Positions 38,743-46,803 of a DNA stretch of 64,000 nt are shown piece after piece (positions within the stretch are counted from its first letter, which is position 1; every line of letters starts with the position of its first letter). The notes under the pieces were generated by a model. It saw only the letters and a program-made list of their open reading frames with translations. It had not been told where the DNA came from and searched no databases. Source of the DNA: Streptomyces malaysiense (GTDB lineage Bacteria > Actinomycetota > Actinomycetes > Streptomycetales > Streptomycetaceae). Made by a program: the position numbers and the translations under genes. The stretch is taken from assembly GCF_000980885.2 (NCBI RefSeq), contig NZ_LBDA02000011.1:1-64000 (forward strand). The letters are read 5' to 3'.

Positions 38743-39393
38743 ATGACCGCGTACGAGCGACTGGGCGACGTCCTCGATCCCGCGAGCGCCGTGCTGCTGA
38801 CCGTGGAGTGCCAGCGGGGTGTGGTGGGACCGGACGCCGCCCTGCCCGAACTCGCCCGCGCGGCCCGCTCCTCGGGCGCCCTCGGCAATGTCGCCCGGCT
38901 GGTCGCCGGCGCGCACCGGGCCGGCGTCCAGGTGATCCACGCGATCGCCGAGCGCCGCCCGGACGGCCGGGGCGCGAGCCGCAACGCCCGGCTGTTCCGC
39001 GCCGCCGAACGGCTTCCCGTGCACCAGCTGTCCGGCAGCACGGCGGTGCGGGTCGCGCCGCCGATCGAGGTCGCCGAGGAGGACATCGTCGTACGACGGC
39101 TGCACGGGCTGTCCCCGTTGCACGGAACCGGCGTCGACGCCCTGCTCCGCAACCTCGGCTGCCACACCCTGATCGTCACCGGCGTCTCGGCCAACGTGGC
39201 GATCCCCAACGCGGTGTTCGACGCGGTCAACCTCGGCTACGCCGTCGTCGTCCCGGCCGACGCCGTCGCGGGGGTACCCGCCGACTACACCGCCGCGATG
39301 ATCCGGCACACCCTCTCCCTGGTCGCCACCGTCACGACCACGGACGAGGTGCTCGGCCGCCTCGCGCCCCCGCGCCACGGCCGGCCCCAGTAA
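38743..39393 (+). CDS. Isochorismatase-fold protein lacking the catalytic triad
   Basis: 216 aa. The cysteine hydrolase (isochorismatase/nicotinamidase) fold is clear, but all three catalytic positions differ. The Asp of the family reads E22 (LLTVECQRG), the Lys reads R118 (VVRRLHG) and the Cys reads A153 (GVSANVAIPNAVFDA). Catalysis by the normal Cys mechanism is therefore not possible, and a binding or regulatory role is more likely. It is the first gene of a unit with the HipA-like kinase (9 bases downstream) and the DUF3037 protein. GGCAGG upstream supports ATG 38743. Confidence 0.8.
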   Translation: MTAYERLGDVLDPASAVLLTVECQRGVVGPDAALPELARAARSSGALGNVARLVAGAHRAGVQVIHAIAERRPDGRGASRNARLFRAAERLPVHQLSGSTAVRVAPPIEVAEEDIVVRRLHGLSPLHGTGVDALLRNLGCHTLIVTGVSANVAIPNAVFDAVNLGYAVVVPADAVAGVPADYTAAMIRHTLSLVATVTTTDEVLGRLAPPRHGRPQ

Positions 39394-39402
39394 CCTGGGG
39401 CG

Positions 39403-40167
39403 ATGCTCAAGGAAGTCACCGCGACCCGCTACATCACGCCGCTGCGTGAGGGCGGCTCGCTGCCGGGGCTCGTCGAGGCCGACGACTTCGGGACCTACGT
39501 CATGAAGTTCACCGGAGCCGGACAGGGCCGCAAGACCCTGGTCGCCGAGGTGGTGTGCGGCGAACTCGCCCGGCGCCTCGGCTTCCGGACGCCCCGCCTG
39601 GTCACCGTCGAACTGGACTCCGTGCTCGGGCTCGGCGAACCCGAGCAGCAGGTGCAGGAGCTGCTGCGGGGCAGCGGCGGCACCAACCTCGGCATGGACT
39701 TCCTCTCCGGCGCCCTCGGCTACGACCCGCTCGCCTTCGCCGCGAGCCCCGAGGAGGCCGGACGGATCGTCTGGTTCGACGCGCTGATCAACAACGTGGA
39801 CCGCTCCTGGCGCAACCCCAACCTCCTGGTCCACCGGGGCGAGCTGTGGCTCATCGACCACGGCGCCACCATGATCTGGCACCACAACTGGCCCTCCGCC
39901 GAGAAGTCCGCGGCCCGCCCCTACGATGCCGCCGAGCACGCCCTCGCCGGCTTCGCCCCCGACCTCGCGGCGGCCGCCGCCGACCTCGCGCCCCGCGTCA
40001 CCGAGGACCTGCTCGCCGAGGTCACCGCCGAGATCCCGGACGTCTGGCTCACCGGCGAACCCGGCTTCGGCAGCCCGGACGAACTGCGCCGGGCCTACGC
40101 GCGCCCGCTGCTCGCCCGCGCCGCCGTCATCGCCGACCGCATCACCGGCACCCAGGAGGACAAGTGA
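39403..40167 (+). CDS. HipA-like protein kinase
   Basis: 254 aa of the short HipA family (HipA_2). Kinase residues are readable: K35 (YVMKFTG), E49 in the C-helix, catalytic D133 in NNVDRSWRNPNLL and metal-binding D152 in WLIDHGATM. E. coli HipA phosphorylates glutamyl-tRNA synthetase and causes persistence, but this subfamily is distant, has no HipB-type DNA-binding partner here, and its substrate is unknown. It sits between the isochorismatase-like protein and the DUF3037 gene, with a 4-base stop-start overlap to the latter. Confidence 0.82.
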   Translation: MLKEVTATRYITPLREGGSLPGLVEADDFGTYVMKFTGAGQGRKTLVAEVVCGELARRLGFRTPRLVTVELDSVLGLGEPEQQVQELLRGSGGTNLGMDFLSGALGYDPLAFAASPEEAGRIVWFDALINNVDRSWRNPNLLVHRGELWLIDHGATMIWHHNWPSAEKSAARPYDAAEHALAGFAPDLAAAAADLAPRVTEDLLAEVTAEIPDVWLTGEPGFGSPDELRRAYARPLLARAAVIADRITGTQEDK

Positions 40168-40613
40168 GCGAGACCCGCATCCACATGGCCGGCCATGTGA
40201 CCGAGCGCCACATCACCCGGGCCGGCCAGGGCGGCGACCGTGACGTCTTCGAGTACGCGCTGATCAGGGTCGTACCCCGGATCGAGCGCGGGGAGTGCTT
40301 CAACGCGGGCGTGGCCGTCTACTGCCGCGCCCGGGGCTACGTCGGCGCCCGCACCCATCTGGACGAGGAACGGCTGCGCGCCCTGGACCCGGCGGCCGAC
40401 GCGGCCGGGATCAGGGCGGCGCTCACCGCGATCGAGCGGCACTGCGCGGGCGGCGCGGAGGCCGGGCAGGCGGCCGGGGACGACGCCGGACGGCGGTTCC
40501 GCTGGCTGATCGCGCCCCGCTCCACCGTGGTCCAGCCCGGACCGGTGCACACCGGCCTGACCGCCGACCCGGCCGCCGAGACGGAGCGATTGCTGGACCT
40601 CCTGGTGAGGTAA
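40164..40613 (+). CDS. DUF3037 protein, partner of the HipA-like kinase
   Basis: 149 aa with the DUF3037 core (VFEYALIRVVPRIERGECFN, AGVAVYCRARGYVGAR). The GTG start overlaps the kinase stop (GTGA), after AGGAGGAC in the kinase tail. In many genomes a HipA_2 kinase and a DUF3037 gene are adjacent, which suggests a two-part module; the function of DUF3037 is unknown. It could be the substrate, activator or inhibitor of the kinase. Confidence 0.85.
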   Translation: MSETRIHMAGHVTERHITRAGQGGDRDVFEYALIRVVPRIERGECFNAGVAVYCRARGYVGARTHLDEERLRALDPAADAAGIRAALTAIERHCAGGAEAGQAAGDDAGRRFRWLIAPRSTVVQPGPVHTGLTADPAAETERLLDLLVR

Positions 40614-40638
40614 TGGATCACAACGGCCGGATGAGCCG

Positions 40639-40667
40639 TTGACACCGGGTGCCAGGGCTTCTAGCGT
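40639..40667 (+). promoter_or_regulatory. Strong vegetative promoter of fabG
   Basis: TTGACA (40639-40644), 17 bases, TAGCGT (40662-40667). Near-consensus, with the predicted start at about 40674 and the ATG at 40763, giving a leader of about 90 bases. Confidence 0.8.
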
Positions 40668-40687
40668 CGTGTGGGCTGAAGATACTA

Positions 40688-40697
40688 AGCGGTCGCT
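40688..40697. promoter_or_regulatory. Possible operator in the fabG leader
   Basis: AGCG-GT-CGCT is a short inverted repeat just downstream of the predicted transcription start, extended to TAAGCGGTCGCTCA. TetR-type operators often have this form. The position would allow road-block repression. Confidence 0.35.
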
Positions 40698-40762
40698 CAC
40701 CGCACCGGAAAGCCCTCGCGAAGGGCCGTACGGGTTCTCTCAAGGGCGAGGAGAAACAGCAC

Positions 40763-41524
40763 ATGTCCACCACTGAACAGCGGGTCGCGGTCGTCACCGG
40801 CGCCGCGCGCGGCATCGGCGCCGCCACCGCGGTACGGCTGGCCGCCGAGGGCCGCGCCGTCGCCGTGATCGACCTGGACGAGGCCGCCTGCAAGGACACC
40901 GTCGAGAAGATCACCGCGGCCGGCGGCAAGGCCGTCGCGGTCGGCGCCGACGTCTCCGACGAGGCGCAGGTCGAGGCCGCCGTCGCCCGGATCGTCGAGG
41001 AGCTGGGCGCCCCGACGATCCTGGTCAACAACGCGGGCGTGCTGCGCGACAACCTGCTGTTCAAGATGAGCGTCTCCGACTGGGACACCGTCCTGAACGT
41101 GCACCTGCGCGGCTCGTTCCTGATGACCAAGGCCGTGCAGAAGCACATGGTCGACGCCGGCTTCGGGCGTGTCGTCAACCTGTCCTCCTCCTCGGCGCTC
41201 GGCAACCGCGGCCAGGCCAACTACTCGGCCGCCAAGGCGGGTCTCCAGGGCTTCACCAAGACCCTCGCCATCGAGCTCGGCAAGTTCGGCATCACCGCCA
41301 ACGCCGTCGCCCCCGGTTTCATCGCCACCGAGATGACCAAGGCCACCGCCGACCGTGTCGGCATGGGCTTCGAGGACTTCAAGAAGGCCGCCGCGGGCGC
41401 CATCCCGGTGCAGCGCGTCGGTGAGCCCGAGGACATCGCCAACGCCATCGCCTTCTTCACCGGCGAGGCGGCCGGATTCGTCTCCGGCCAGGTGCTGTAC
41501 GTCGCCGGCGGACCGCTCGACTAG
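40763..41524 (+). CDS. fabG: 3-oxoacyl-ACP reductase (SDR)
   Basis: 253 aa, classical short-chain dehydrogenase: TGAARGIGAATA cofactor loop, NNAGV, and the catalytic Ser-Tyr-Lys with Y154 and K158 in NYSAAKAGLQ. The C-terminal GQVLYVAGGPLD follows the family. It reduces 3-oxoacyl thioesters with NADPH in fatty acid or polyketide synthesis, or acts in degradation. GAGGAG precedes the ATG and a near-consensus promoter lies upstream. The next gene, another SDR, follows after 12 bases. Confidence 0.88.
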   Translation: MSTTEQRVAVVTGAARGIGAATAVRLAAEGRAVAVIDLDEAACKDTVEKITAAGGKAVAVGADVSDEAQVEAAVARIVEELGAPTILVNNAGVLRDNLLFKMSVSDWDTVLNVHLRGSFLMTKAVQKHMVDAGFGRVVNLSSSSALGNRGQANYSAAKAGLQGFTKTLAIELGKFGITANAVAPGFIATEMTKATADRVGMGFEDFKKAAAGAIPVQRVGEPEDIANAIAFFTGEAAGFVSGQVLYVAGGPLD

Positions 41525-41536
41525 GGGACACCGCAC

Positions 41537-42301
41537 ATGACTTCCCGAGAACTCCCGCCCCTGTCCGGCAAGGCCGCCCTCGTCACCGGCGCCAGCCGGG
41601 GCATCGGCTACGGCGTCGCCGAGGCCCTCGTCGCGCGCGGCGACCGGGTGTGCATCACCGGCCGAAACGAGGACGCGCTCAAGGAGGCCGTCGTCAAGCT
41701 CGGCGCCGACCGGGTCATCGGCGTGGCCGGCAAGGCGCACGACCTCGGCCACCAGAGCGAGGCCGTCGAGCGCGCCATGGAGGCCTTCGGCCGCCTCGAC
41801 CACCTGGTCAACAACGCGGGCACCAACCCGGTGTTCGGGCCCATCGCGGACCTGGACCTGAACGTCGCCCGCAAGGTCTTCGAGACCAACGTGATCTCCG
41901 CCCTCGGCTTCGCCCAGAAGACCTGGCACGCCTGGCAGAAGGACAACGGCGGCACGATCGTCAACATCGCCTCGATAGCGGGCCTCGCGCCCTCGCCTTT
42001 CATCGGCGCCTACGGCGTCAGCAAGGCCGCGATGATCAACCTGACCCAGCAGCTGGCGCACGAGTTCGCGCCGGGGGTGCGGGTCAACGCGATCGCCCCG
42101 GCCGTGGTCAAGACCAAGTTCGCCCAGGCGCTGTACGAGGGCCGCGAGGAGGAGGCCGCCGCCTCCTACCCGCTGGGCCGGCTCGGCGTGCCGTCCGACA
42201 TCGGCGGCGCCGCGGCTTTCCTCACCTCCGCGCAGTCCGACTGGGTCACCGGTCAGACCCTCGTCGTGGACGGTGGGCTCTTCCTCAACGCCGGGGTGTG
42301 A
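41537..42301 (+). CDS. Short-chain dehydrogenase (FabG-like)
   Basis: 254 aa SDR with TGASRGIGYGVAEALVARG, NNAGTNP and the catalytic Y159 and K163 (FIGAYGVSKAAMINL). The C-terminal DWVTGQTLVVDGGLFLNAGV matches 3-oxoacyl-ACP reductase-like enzymes. It is probably co-transcribed with fabG; two SDR genes in one unit suggest sequential or parallel reductions, with unknown substrates. AGGGGAC lies upstream of the ATG. Confidence 0.85.
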   Translation: MTSRELPPLSGKAALVTGASRGIGYGVAEALVARGDRVCITGRNEDALKEAVVKLGADRVIGVAGKAHDLGHQSEAVERAMEAFGRLDHLVNNAGTNPVFGPIADLDLNVARKVFETNVISALGFAQKTWHAWQKDNGGTIVNIASIAGLAPSPFIGAYGVSKAAMINLTQQLAHEFAPGVRVNAIAPAVVKTKFAQALYEGREEEAAASYPLGRLGVPSDIGGAAAFLTSAQSDWVTGQTLVVDGGLFLNAGV

Positions 42302-42487
42302 GACCACCTCCCGGGCGCCGGATTCCGGACGGACCGGCGCCCGGGGCACCGCACAGCGGACACCCGTCGGGATGACAACGTCGTCAGTTTCTTTTCGATC
42401 AAGTGGCGGTGATACGGGGGAGGTTGGGCGCACTGACGCTGCGGTAAGGTCTGCCGACCTTGGTAGGCGGATCGAGGAGCGTGCGCG

Positions 42488-44068
42488 TTGTTCAACCGGA
42501 ACCGATTCCTGGGGAGAGTCGCGGCGATCGCGTCCGTGTCGCTGGTGGCCGGCGGCTGCGGTCTGCTGTCCGACGGGGACTCGGGCGAGGGAGCCCCGAT
42601 CGTCGTCGGCACCACCAGCGCGCCCAGCACCCTGGACCCGGCCGGTGCCTGGGACGGTTCCTGGGAGCTGTACCGGAACATCTACCAGACGCTGCTCGCC
42701 TATCCGAACGGCGCGACGGCCCCCCAGCCCGATGCCGCCCAGAGCTGTTCCTTCGCCGACTCCTCCAGCCGCACCTACCGCTGCACGCTGCGCGCCGGAC
42801 TGAAGTTCGCCGACGGCGACCCGTTGAACGCCGAGGCGGTCAAGTACTCCGTCGACCGCATCCGCGCCATCAACGCCCCGGCCGGCCCCGCGGGGCTGCT
42901 CGGCAGCCTCGACAGCGTGGACACCTCCGGCGACCGCGAGGTCGTCTTCCACCTCGGAAGGTCCGACGCCACCTTCCCGTTCGTACTGGCCACCCCGGCC
43001 CTGTCGATCGTGGACCCGAAGGACTACCCGGCCCGCGCCCTGCGCACGGGCTCCGGAGCCGACGGCTCGGGGCCGTACAAGCTCCAGTCGTACCAGGAGG
43101 ACCGGCAGGCCGTCCTGACCAGCAACGGCAACTACCACGGCTTCGCCCAGCGGCAGAACGACGCGGTGACCATCCGCTACTTCCAGGACTCGGCCGGCAT
43201 GGTCAAGGCGCTGCGCGACAAGCAGATCGACGTCACCTACCGCGGCCTCGCCGCCGACGACATCCTCGCGCTCCAGCAGCAGGGCAACTCCGACCTCCAG
43301 CTCGTGGACGGCGCCGGCACCGACATCAGCTACCTGGTGTTCGACCCCAAGGACCCCTGGGCCGGGCGGCCCGCCGTGCGCAGGGCGATCGCCCAGCTCG
43401 TGGACCGGGGCGCGATCGCCCACAAGGTCTACAAGGACACCGTCGACCCGCTGTACTCGATGGTCCCCAAGGGCCTCGTCGGCCACACCACGGCCTTCTT
43501 CGACAAGTACGGCGACCCGAGCGCCGGCAAGGCCCGGACGATCCTCCAGGACGCGGGAATCCACCAGAAGGTCCCGCTGACCCTCTGGTACACGACCGAC
43601 CGCTACGGCTCCGAGACCGCCCTGATGTTCCAGGAGCTGAAGCGGCAGCTGGAGGGCTCCGGCCTGTTCACCGTCACGCTCAGGAGCCGCCCCTGGAAGA
43701 GCTACGTGGTCGGCTACCAGAAGGGCGAGTACCCGGTGTTCGGCCGCGGCTGGTCCCCGGACTTCCCCGACGCGGACAACTTCATCGCGCCCTTCACCGG
43801 CGAGCACAACGCGCTCGGCACGCCCTACCCGGCCAAGGAGATCACCGACCGGCTGCTGCCGCACTCGCGGGCCCAGAGCGACCGCGCCGGGACGGTCGAC
43901 GACATGGCGCAGGCCCAGCGGATCATCGCGGGCGACGCCCAGTTGCTCCCGCTGTGGCAGGGCCGGCAGTACGTGGCCGCCAGCGACGACATATCCGGCG
44001 GCGAGCAGGCGCTCGACCCCTCGACGATCATGATGATGTGGACGCTGCACCGTAAAACCAGCTGGTGA
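42488..44068 (+). CDS. ABC transporter substrate-binding lipoprotein (peptide/nickel type)
   Basis: 526 aa. TTG start supported by GAGGAG at 42474-42479. The signal peptide ends with lipobox VAGGC (C24), so it is an extracytoplasmic lipoprotein. The SBP_bac_5 fold follows (STLDPAGAWDGSWELYRNIY, GLKFADGDPLNAEAVKYSVD, GSGPYKLQSY). The permease and ATPase genes are absent nearby, so it must work with a transporter encoded elsewhere or has a sensor role. A short inverted repeat AAGGT-N6-ACCTT lies about 30 bases upstream. Confidence 0.9.
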   Translation: MFNRNRFLGRVAAIASVSLVAGGCGLLSDGDSGEGAPIVVGTTSAPSTLDPAGAWDGSWELYRNIYQTLLAYPNGATAPQPDAAQSCSFADSSSRTYRCTLRAGLKFADGDPLNAEAVKYSVDRIRAINAPAGPAGLLGSLDSVDTSGDREVVFHLGRSDATFPFVLATPALSIVDPKDYPARALRTGSGADGSGPYKLQSYQEDRQAVLTSNGNYHGFAQRQNDAVTIRYFQDSAGMVKALRDKQIDVTYRGLAADDILALQQQGNSDLQLVDGAGTDISYLVFDPKDPWAGRPAVRRAIAQLVDRGAIAHKVYKDTVDPLYSMVPKGLVGHTTAFFDKYGDPSAGKARTILQDAGIHQKVPLTLWYTTDRYGSETALMFQELKRQLEGSGLFTVTLRSRPWKSYVVGYQKGEYPVFGRGWSPDFPDADNFIAPFTGEHNALGTPYPAKEITDRLLPHSRAQSDRAGTVDDMAQAQRIIAGDAQLLPLWQGRQYVAASDDISGGEQALDPSTIMMMWTLHRKTSW

Positions 44069-44175
44069 GCGGCGGGGAGCGGACCTGCGGGGACCTGTTG
44101 TCAGTGGTCGCCTGTAGGTTCTGGACCCTGAAGTGACCGCACGCGGTAATTGATCGACATCGTGAGGACGTTGAC

Positions 44176-44859
44176 GTGACCGACATCGCCATGCTGCCCG
44201 AGTCCTGGCGCGGGGTTCTGGGCGACGAACTGGAGCAGCCCTACTTCAAGGAGCTGGTCGAGTTCGTCGAGGAGGAGCGGGCGAAGGGCCCCGTCTACCC
44301 GCCGCGCGAGGAGGTCTTCGCCGCGCTGGACGCCACGCCCTACGACAAGGTGAAGGTCCTCGTCCTCGGCCAGGACCCGTACCACGGCGAGGGCCAGGGG
44401 CACGGGCTGTGCTTCTCGGTCCGCCCCGGTGTGAAGACCCCGCCCTCGCTGCGCAACATCTACAAGGAGATGCAGGCCGAACTGGACCTGCCGGTCCCGG
44501 ACAACGGCTATCTGATGCCATGGGCCCAGCAGGGCGTGCTGCTGCTCAACGCGGTCCTGACCGTGCGTGCGGGCGAGGCCAACTCGCACAAGGGCAAGGG
44601 CTGGGAGAAGTTCACCGACGCCGTGATCCGCGCGGTGGACTCCCGTTCCGACCCGGCCGTGTTCGTGCTGTGGGGCAACTACGCGCAGAAGAAGCTCCCG
44701 CTGATCGACGAGGAGCGGCACGTGGTGGTCAAGGGCGCGCACCCCTCCCCGCTGTCCGCGAAGAAGTTCTTCGGCTCCCGCCCCTTCACCCAGATCAACG
44801 AGGCGATCGCCCGCCAGGGCCACGAGCCGATCGACTGGCGCATCCCCGACCTGGGCTGA
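44176..44859 (+). CDS. ung: Uracil-DNA glycosylase
   Basis: 227 aa, family 1 UDG that removes uracil from DNA. The water-activating motif GQDPYHGEGQ with D67 and the C-terminal leucine-loop motif HPSPLS with H189 are intact, as is the conserved GVLLLNAVLTV. Length and N-terminal sequence are normal. GTG 44176 has GAGGACG at 44164-44169. Base-excision repair of deaminated cytosine matters in G+C-rich DNA. Confidence 0.95.
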   Translation: MTDIAMLPESWRGVLGDELEQPYFKELVEFVEEERAKGPVYPPREEVFAALDATPYDKVKVLVLGQDPYHGEGQGHGLCFSVRPGVKTPPSLRNIYKEMQAELDLPVPDNGYLMPWAQQGVLLLNAVLTVRAGEANSHKGKGWEKFTDAVIRAVDSRSDPAVFVLWGNYAQKKLPLIDEERHVVVKGAHPSPLSAKKFFGSRPFTQINEAIARQGHEPIDWRIPDLG

Positions 44860-44945
44860 CGGTGGCGTCGGCGCCGCCTGACCGGGAAACCGGGCGGCGC
44901 CGGTTAGCGTCGGTGCACGACAGCGGACGATCGCCGGAGGACGCG

Positions 44946-45452
44946 GTGGCGGAGCGACGGGAACAGACGGCCCTGGACGAGGTGCTGACGCGGATCGGCC
45001 AGGTCGTGATGCTGCACCACGCCGGCGACCGCGAGGAGGCCCGCAGCCGCTTCCTCGACCTGTGGACCGAGATCGGCGAGGACGGGGACCCGCTGCACCG
45101 CTGCACCCTGGCGCACTATCTCGCCGACACCCAGGACGACCCCGCCGACGAACTCGCCTGGGACCTGCGGGCATTGGCGGCGGCCCGGGAACTCCCGGAG
45201 GGCGGCCCCCGGGGCGTGCCGGGCTTCTTCCCCTCCCTCCACGTCAACCTGGCCGCGGACTACATCAAACTGGCCCGCCCCGAGGCCGCCCGCACCCACC
45301 TCACCGACGCCCGCACCGCCGCGCAGTCCCTCGCGGACGACGGTTACGGGAAAGGGGTCCGGGCGGCGATCGGGCGGCTGGAGTCGCGGTTGGAGGAGAG
45401 GGGGCCGGGGGGCGGGGGGCCTTGGGGACCGCCCAGGCAGCGGCCCAGCTGA
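44946..45452 (+). CDS. Conserved helical (tetratricopeptide-like) protein
   Basis: 168 aa. Mostly alpha-helical with repeated pairs of helices (LDEVLTRIGQVVMLHHAGDR, FLDLWTEIGEDGDPLHRCTL, HVNLAADYIKLARPEAARTH) reminiscent of TPR proteins; a Gly/Arg-rich tail follows. Streptomyces homologs are annotated as tetratricopeptide-like or hypothetical. GTG 44946 has GGAGGA four bases upstream. Earlier in-frame GTG codons at 44862 and 44913 are less likely. Confidence 0.7.
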   Translation: MAERREQTALDEVLTRIGQVVMLHHAGDREEARSRFLDLWTEIGEDGDPLHRCTLAHYLADTQDDPADELAWDLRALAAARELPEGGPRGVPGFFPSLHVNLAADYIKLARPEAARTHLTDARTAAQSLADDGYGKGVRAAIGRLESRLEERGPGGGGPWGPPRQRPS

Positions 45453-45516
45453 GGGGAGTGCTGCCGGGCGGGGGCACCGGTGGACGGTCCGCCCGGCGGG
45501 GGCTTCGCCGATTTGT

Positions 45517-45966
45517 TCAGCGGTGTCCGTACGCCTGCTCGCAGATCTTGGATTCCGGGCTGTTGCCGCGCCAGCCGCCGTACTCGCGGCCCAGGTCGCA
45601 GACGTCCGCGGGCACGCGCTGGGAGGTGCGCGGCGGGGCCTGGGCGGGGCGGTCGGCCCGGGGCGGCCGGGCGCGCGGGGGAGCGGGCGGGTGCGTGGGC
45701 GGTGGGGCGGCCGGATTTCCGGGTGGGGCGGGCTTGGGGGCGGGGGCCGGGTCCCCGGACGGGCCGACCATCTCCAGCGCCTCCCGGGCCGGTGCCTGCA
45801 CCACCCGTGGTGACGCGCTGCCGTCCGTGCGGGGCACCGGCTGCCGCGGGGGCGCGGCACTCGGCGGCGGTCCCGGGGCCGCCGTGTGCCGTACCGTCAC
45901 ACAGCCGGTGAGGGCCGAGACGGCGACGGTGACCAGAAGCGCTGCGGTGGTCGTCGTTCGATGCAC
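45517..45966 (-). CDS. Small lipoprotein with Pro-rich linker
   Basis: 149 aa from GTG 45966. The signal peptide ends in lipobox ALTGC (C22), then about 80 residues of Pro/Ala/Arg-rich linker. A short C-terminal domain with two cysteines (VCDLGREYGGWRGNSPESKI, then CEQAYGHR) follows and is conserved in Streptomyces lipoproteins. It is probably surface exposed; the function is unknown. The upstream open frame begins at 46005 and lacks a ribosome-binding site. Confidence 0.7.
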   Translation of the reverse strand: MHRTTTTAALLVTVAVSALTGCVTVRHTAAPGPPPSAAPPRQPVPRTDGSASPRVVQAPAREALEMVGPSGDPAPAPKPAPPGNPAAPPPTHPPAPPRARPPRADRPAQAPPRTSQRVPADVCDLGREYGGWRGNSPESKICEQAYGHR

Positions 45967-46081
45967 CCGGGCAACGATGCTGGTTCCGGACCCGGTTGGC
46001 ATCAAGGAGTCGAGCCGGATGCCTCCGCCCGGGTGAACTCCCGCACCGAACGGAGGGTTCCGGCCCCTCGTGGCTGACGGC

Positions 46082-46594
46082 TCAGGCGCCGGTGCTGCCG
46101 TCGATCCGCTCCCGGATCAGATCCGCGTGCCCGTTGTGCCGGGCGTACTCCTCGATCATGTGGGTGTAGATCCAGCGGAGCGTGAAATGCTCCTTGCCGG
46201 CCCGGTCGGTGCGCCGGGACAGCTCGTCGAGCGAGCGGCCCGCGGTGTCCCGCCGTGCCCTCTCGACCTCGGCCTGGTGGGTGGCGGAAGCCTCCTTCCA
46301 GGTGTCCGCCGGAGCGACGTGGAAGTCGCCGTCCGCGTCGTCCTCGGTGCAGTAGAGGACGCCGAGGTCCTCGTCCAGCAGTACCTCGTGGAACCAGAAC
46401 CGCTCCACCTCGGCCATGTGCCGCACCAGCCCCAGGAGAGTCAGTTCCGAGGGCGGCACCGAGGCGGTGCGCAGCTGCTCGTCGGTCAGTCCCTCGCACT
46501 TCGCGATCAGGGTCCGGCGGTGGAAGTCCAGCCAGCCCTCCAGCATCTCGCGTTCGCCGGCGTTCAGGGCGGGTTCGTCGCGCTCACTCGTCAT
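46082..46594 (-). CDS. DUF664 / DinB-superfamily protein
   Basis: 170-aa four-helix bundle of the DinB superfamily (DUF664 branch): LEGWLDFHRRTLIAKCEGLT, TLLGLVRHMAEVERFWFHEV, and TLRWIYTHMIEEYARHNGHA. The three histidines of the metal site (H58-like in RHMAE, HMIEEYARHNGH) are visible. Some relatives are mycothiol-dependent enzymes; the activity here is unknown. A purine-rich GAGGATGGGGGC precedes the ATG. Confidence 0.85.
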   Translation of the reverse strand: MTSERDEPALNAGEREMLEGWLDFHRRTLIAKCEGLTDEQLRTASVPPSELTLLGLVRHMAEVERFWFHEVLLDEDLGVLYCTEDDADGDFHVAPADTWKEASATHQAEVERARRDTAGRSLDELSRRTDRAGKEHFTLRWIYTHMIEEYARHNGHADLIRERIDGSTGA

Positions 46595-46803
46595 GCCCCC
46601 ATCCTCACCGGCCGGGTACGCACGTTTCCAGGGGATTTCCGCGGGCCCGGCCTCCCCGGGAGCGGCTCCCGCCCGCCGGCCCGTGTCCGCCCCGGTCCGG
46701 CCCCTCGTCCGTACGTCCCGCGCGGCGGCGCCGGCATCGCCGAGCGGTGGCCCCCGTATGCTGCCGGGGAGGCAGAGGTGGGCGAGCCGCAGGGGAGAGA
46801 CAC

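Noticed and set aside
40164..40613. HipB-type antitoxin as partner of the HipA-like kinase
   Set aside because: The adjacent gene is DUF3037 without a helix-turn-helix, so a classical HipAB pair is not present.
40697..44050. Minus-strand frame of 1117 codons covering two SDR genes and the binding lipoprotein
   Set aside because: It crosses three well-supported plus-strand genes and has no recognisable domain.
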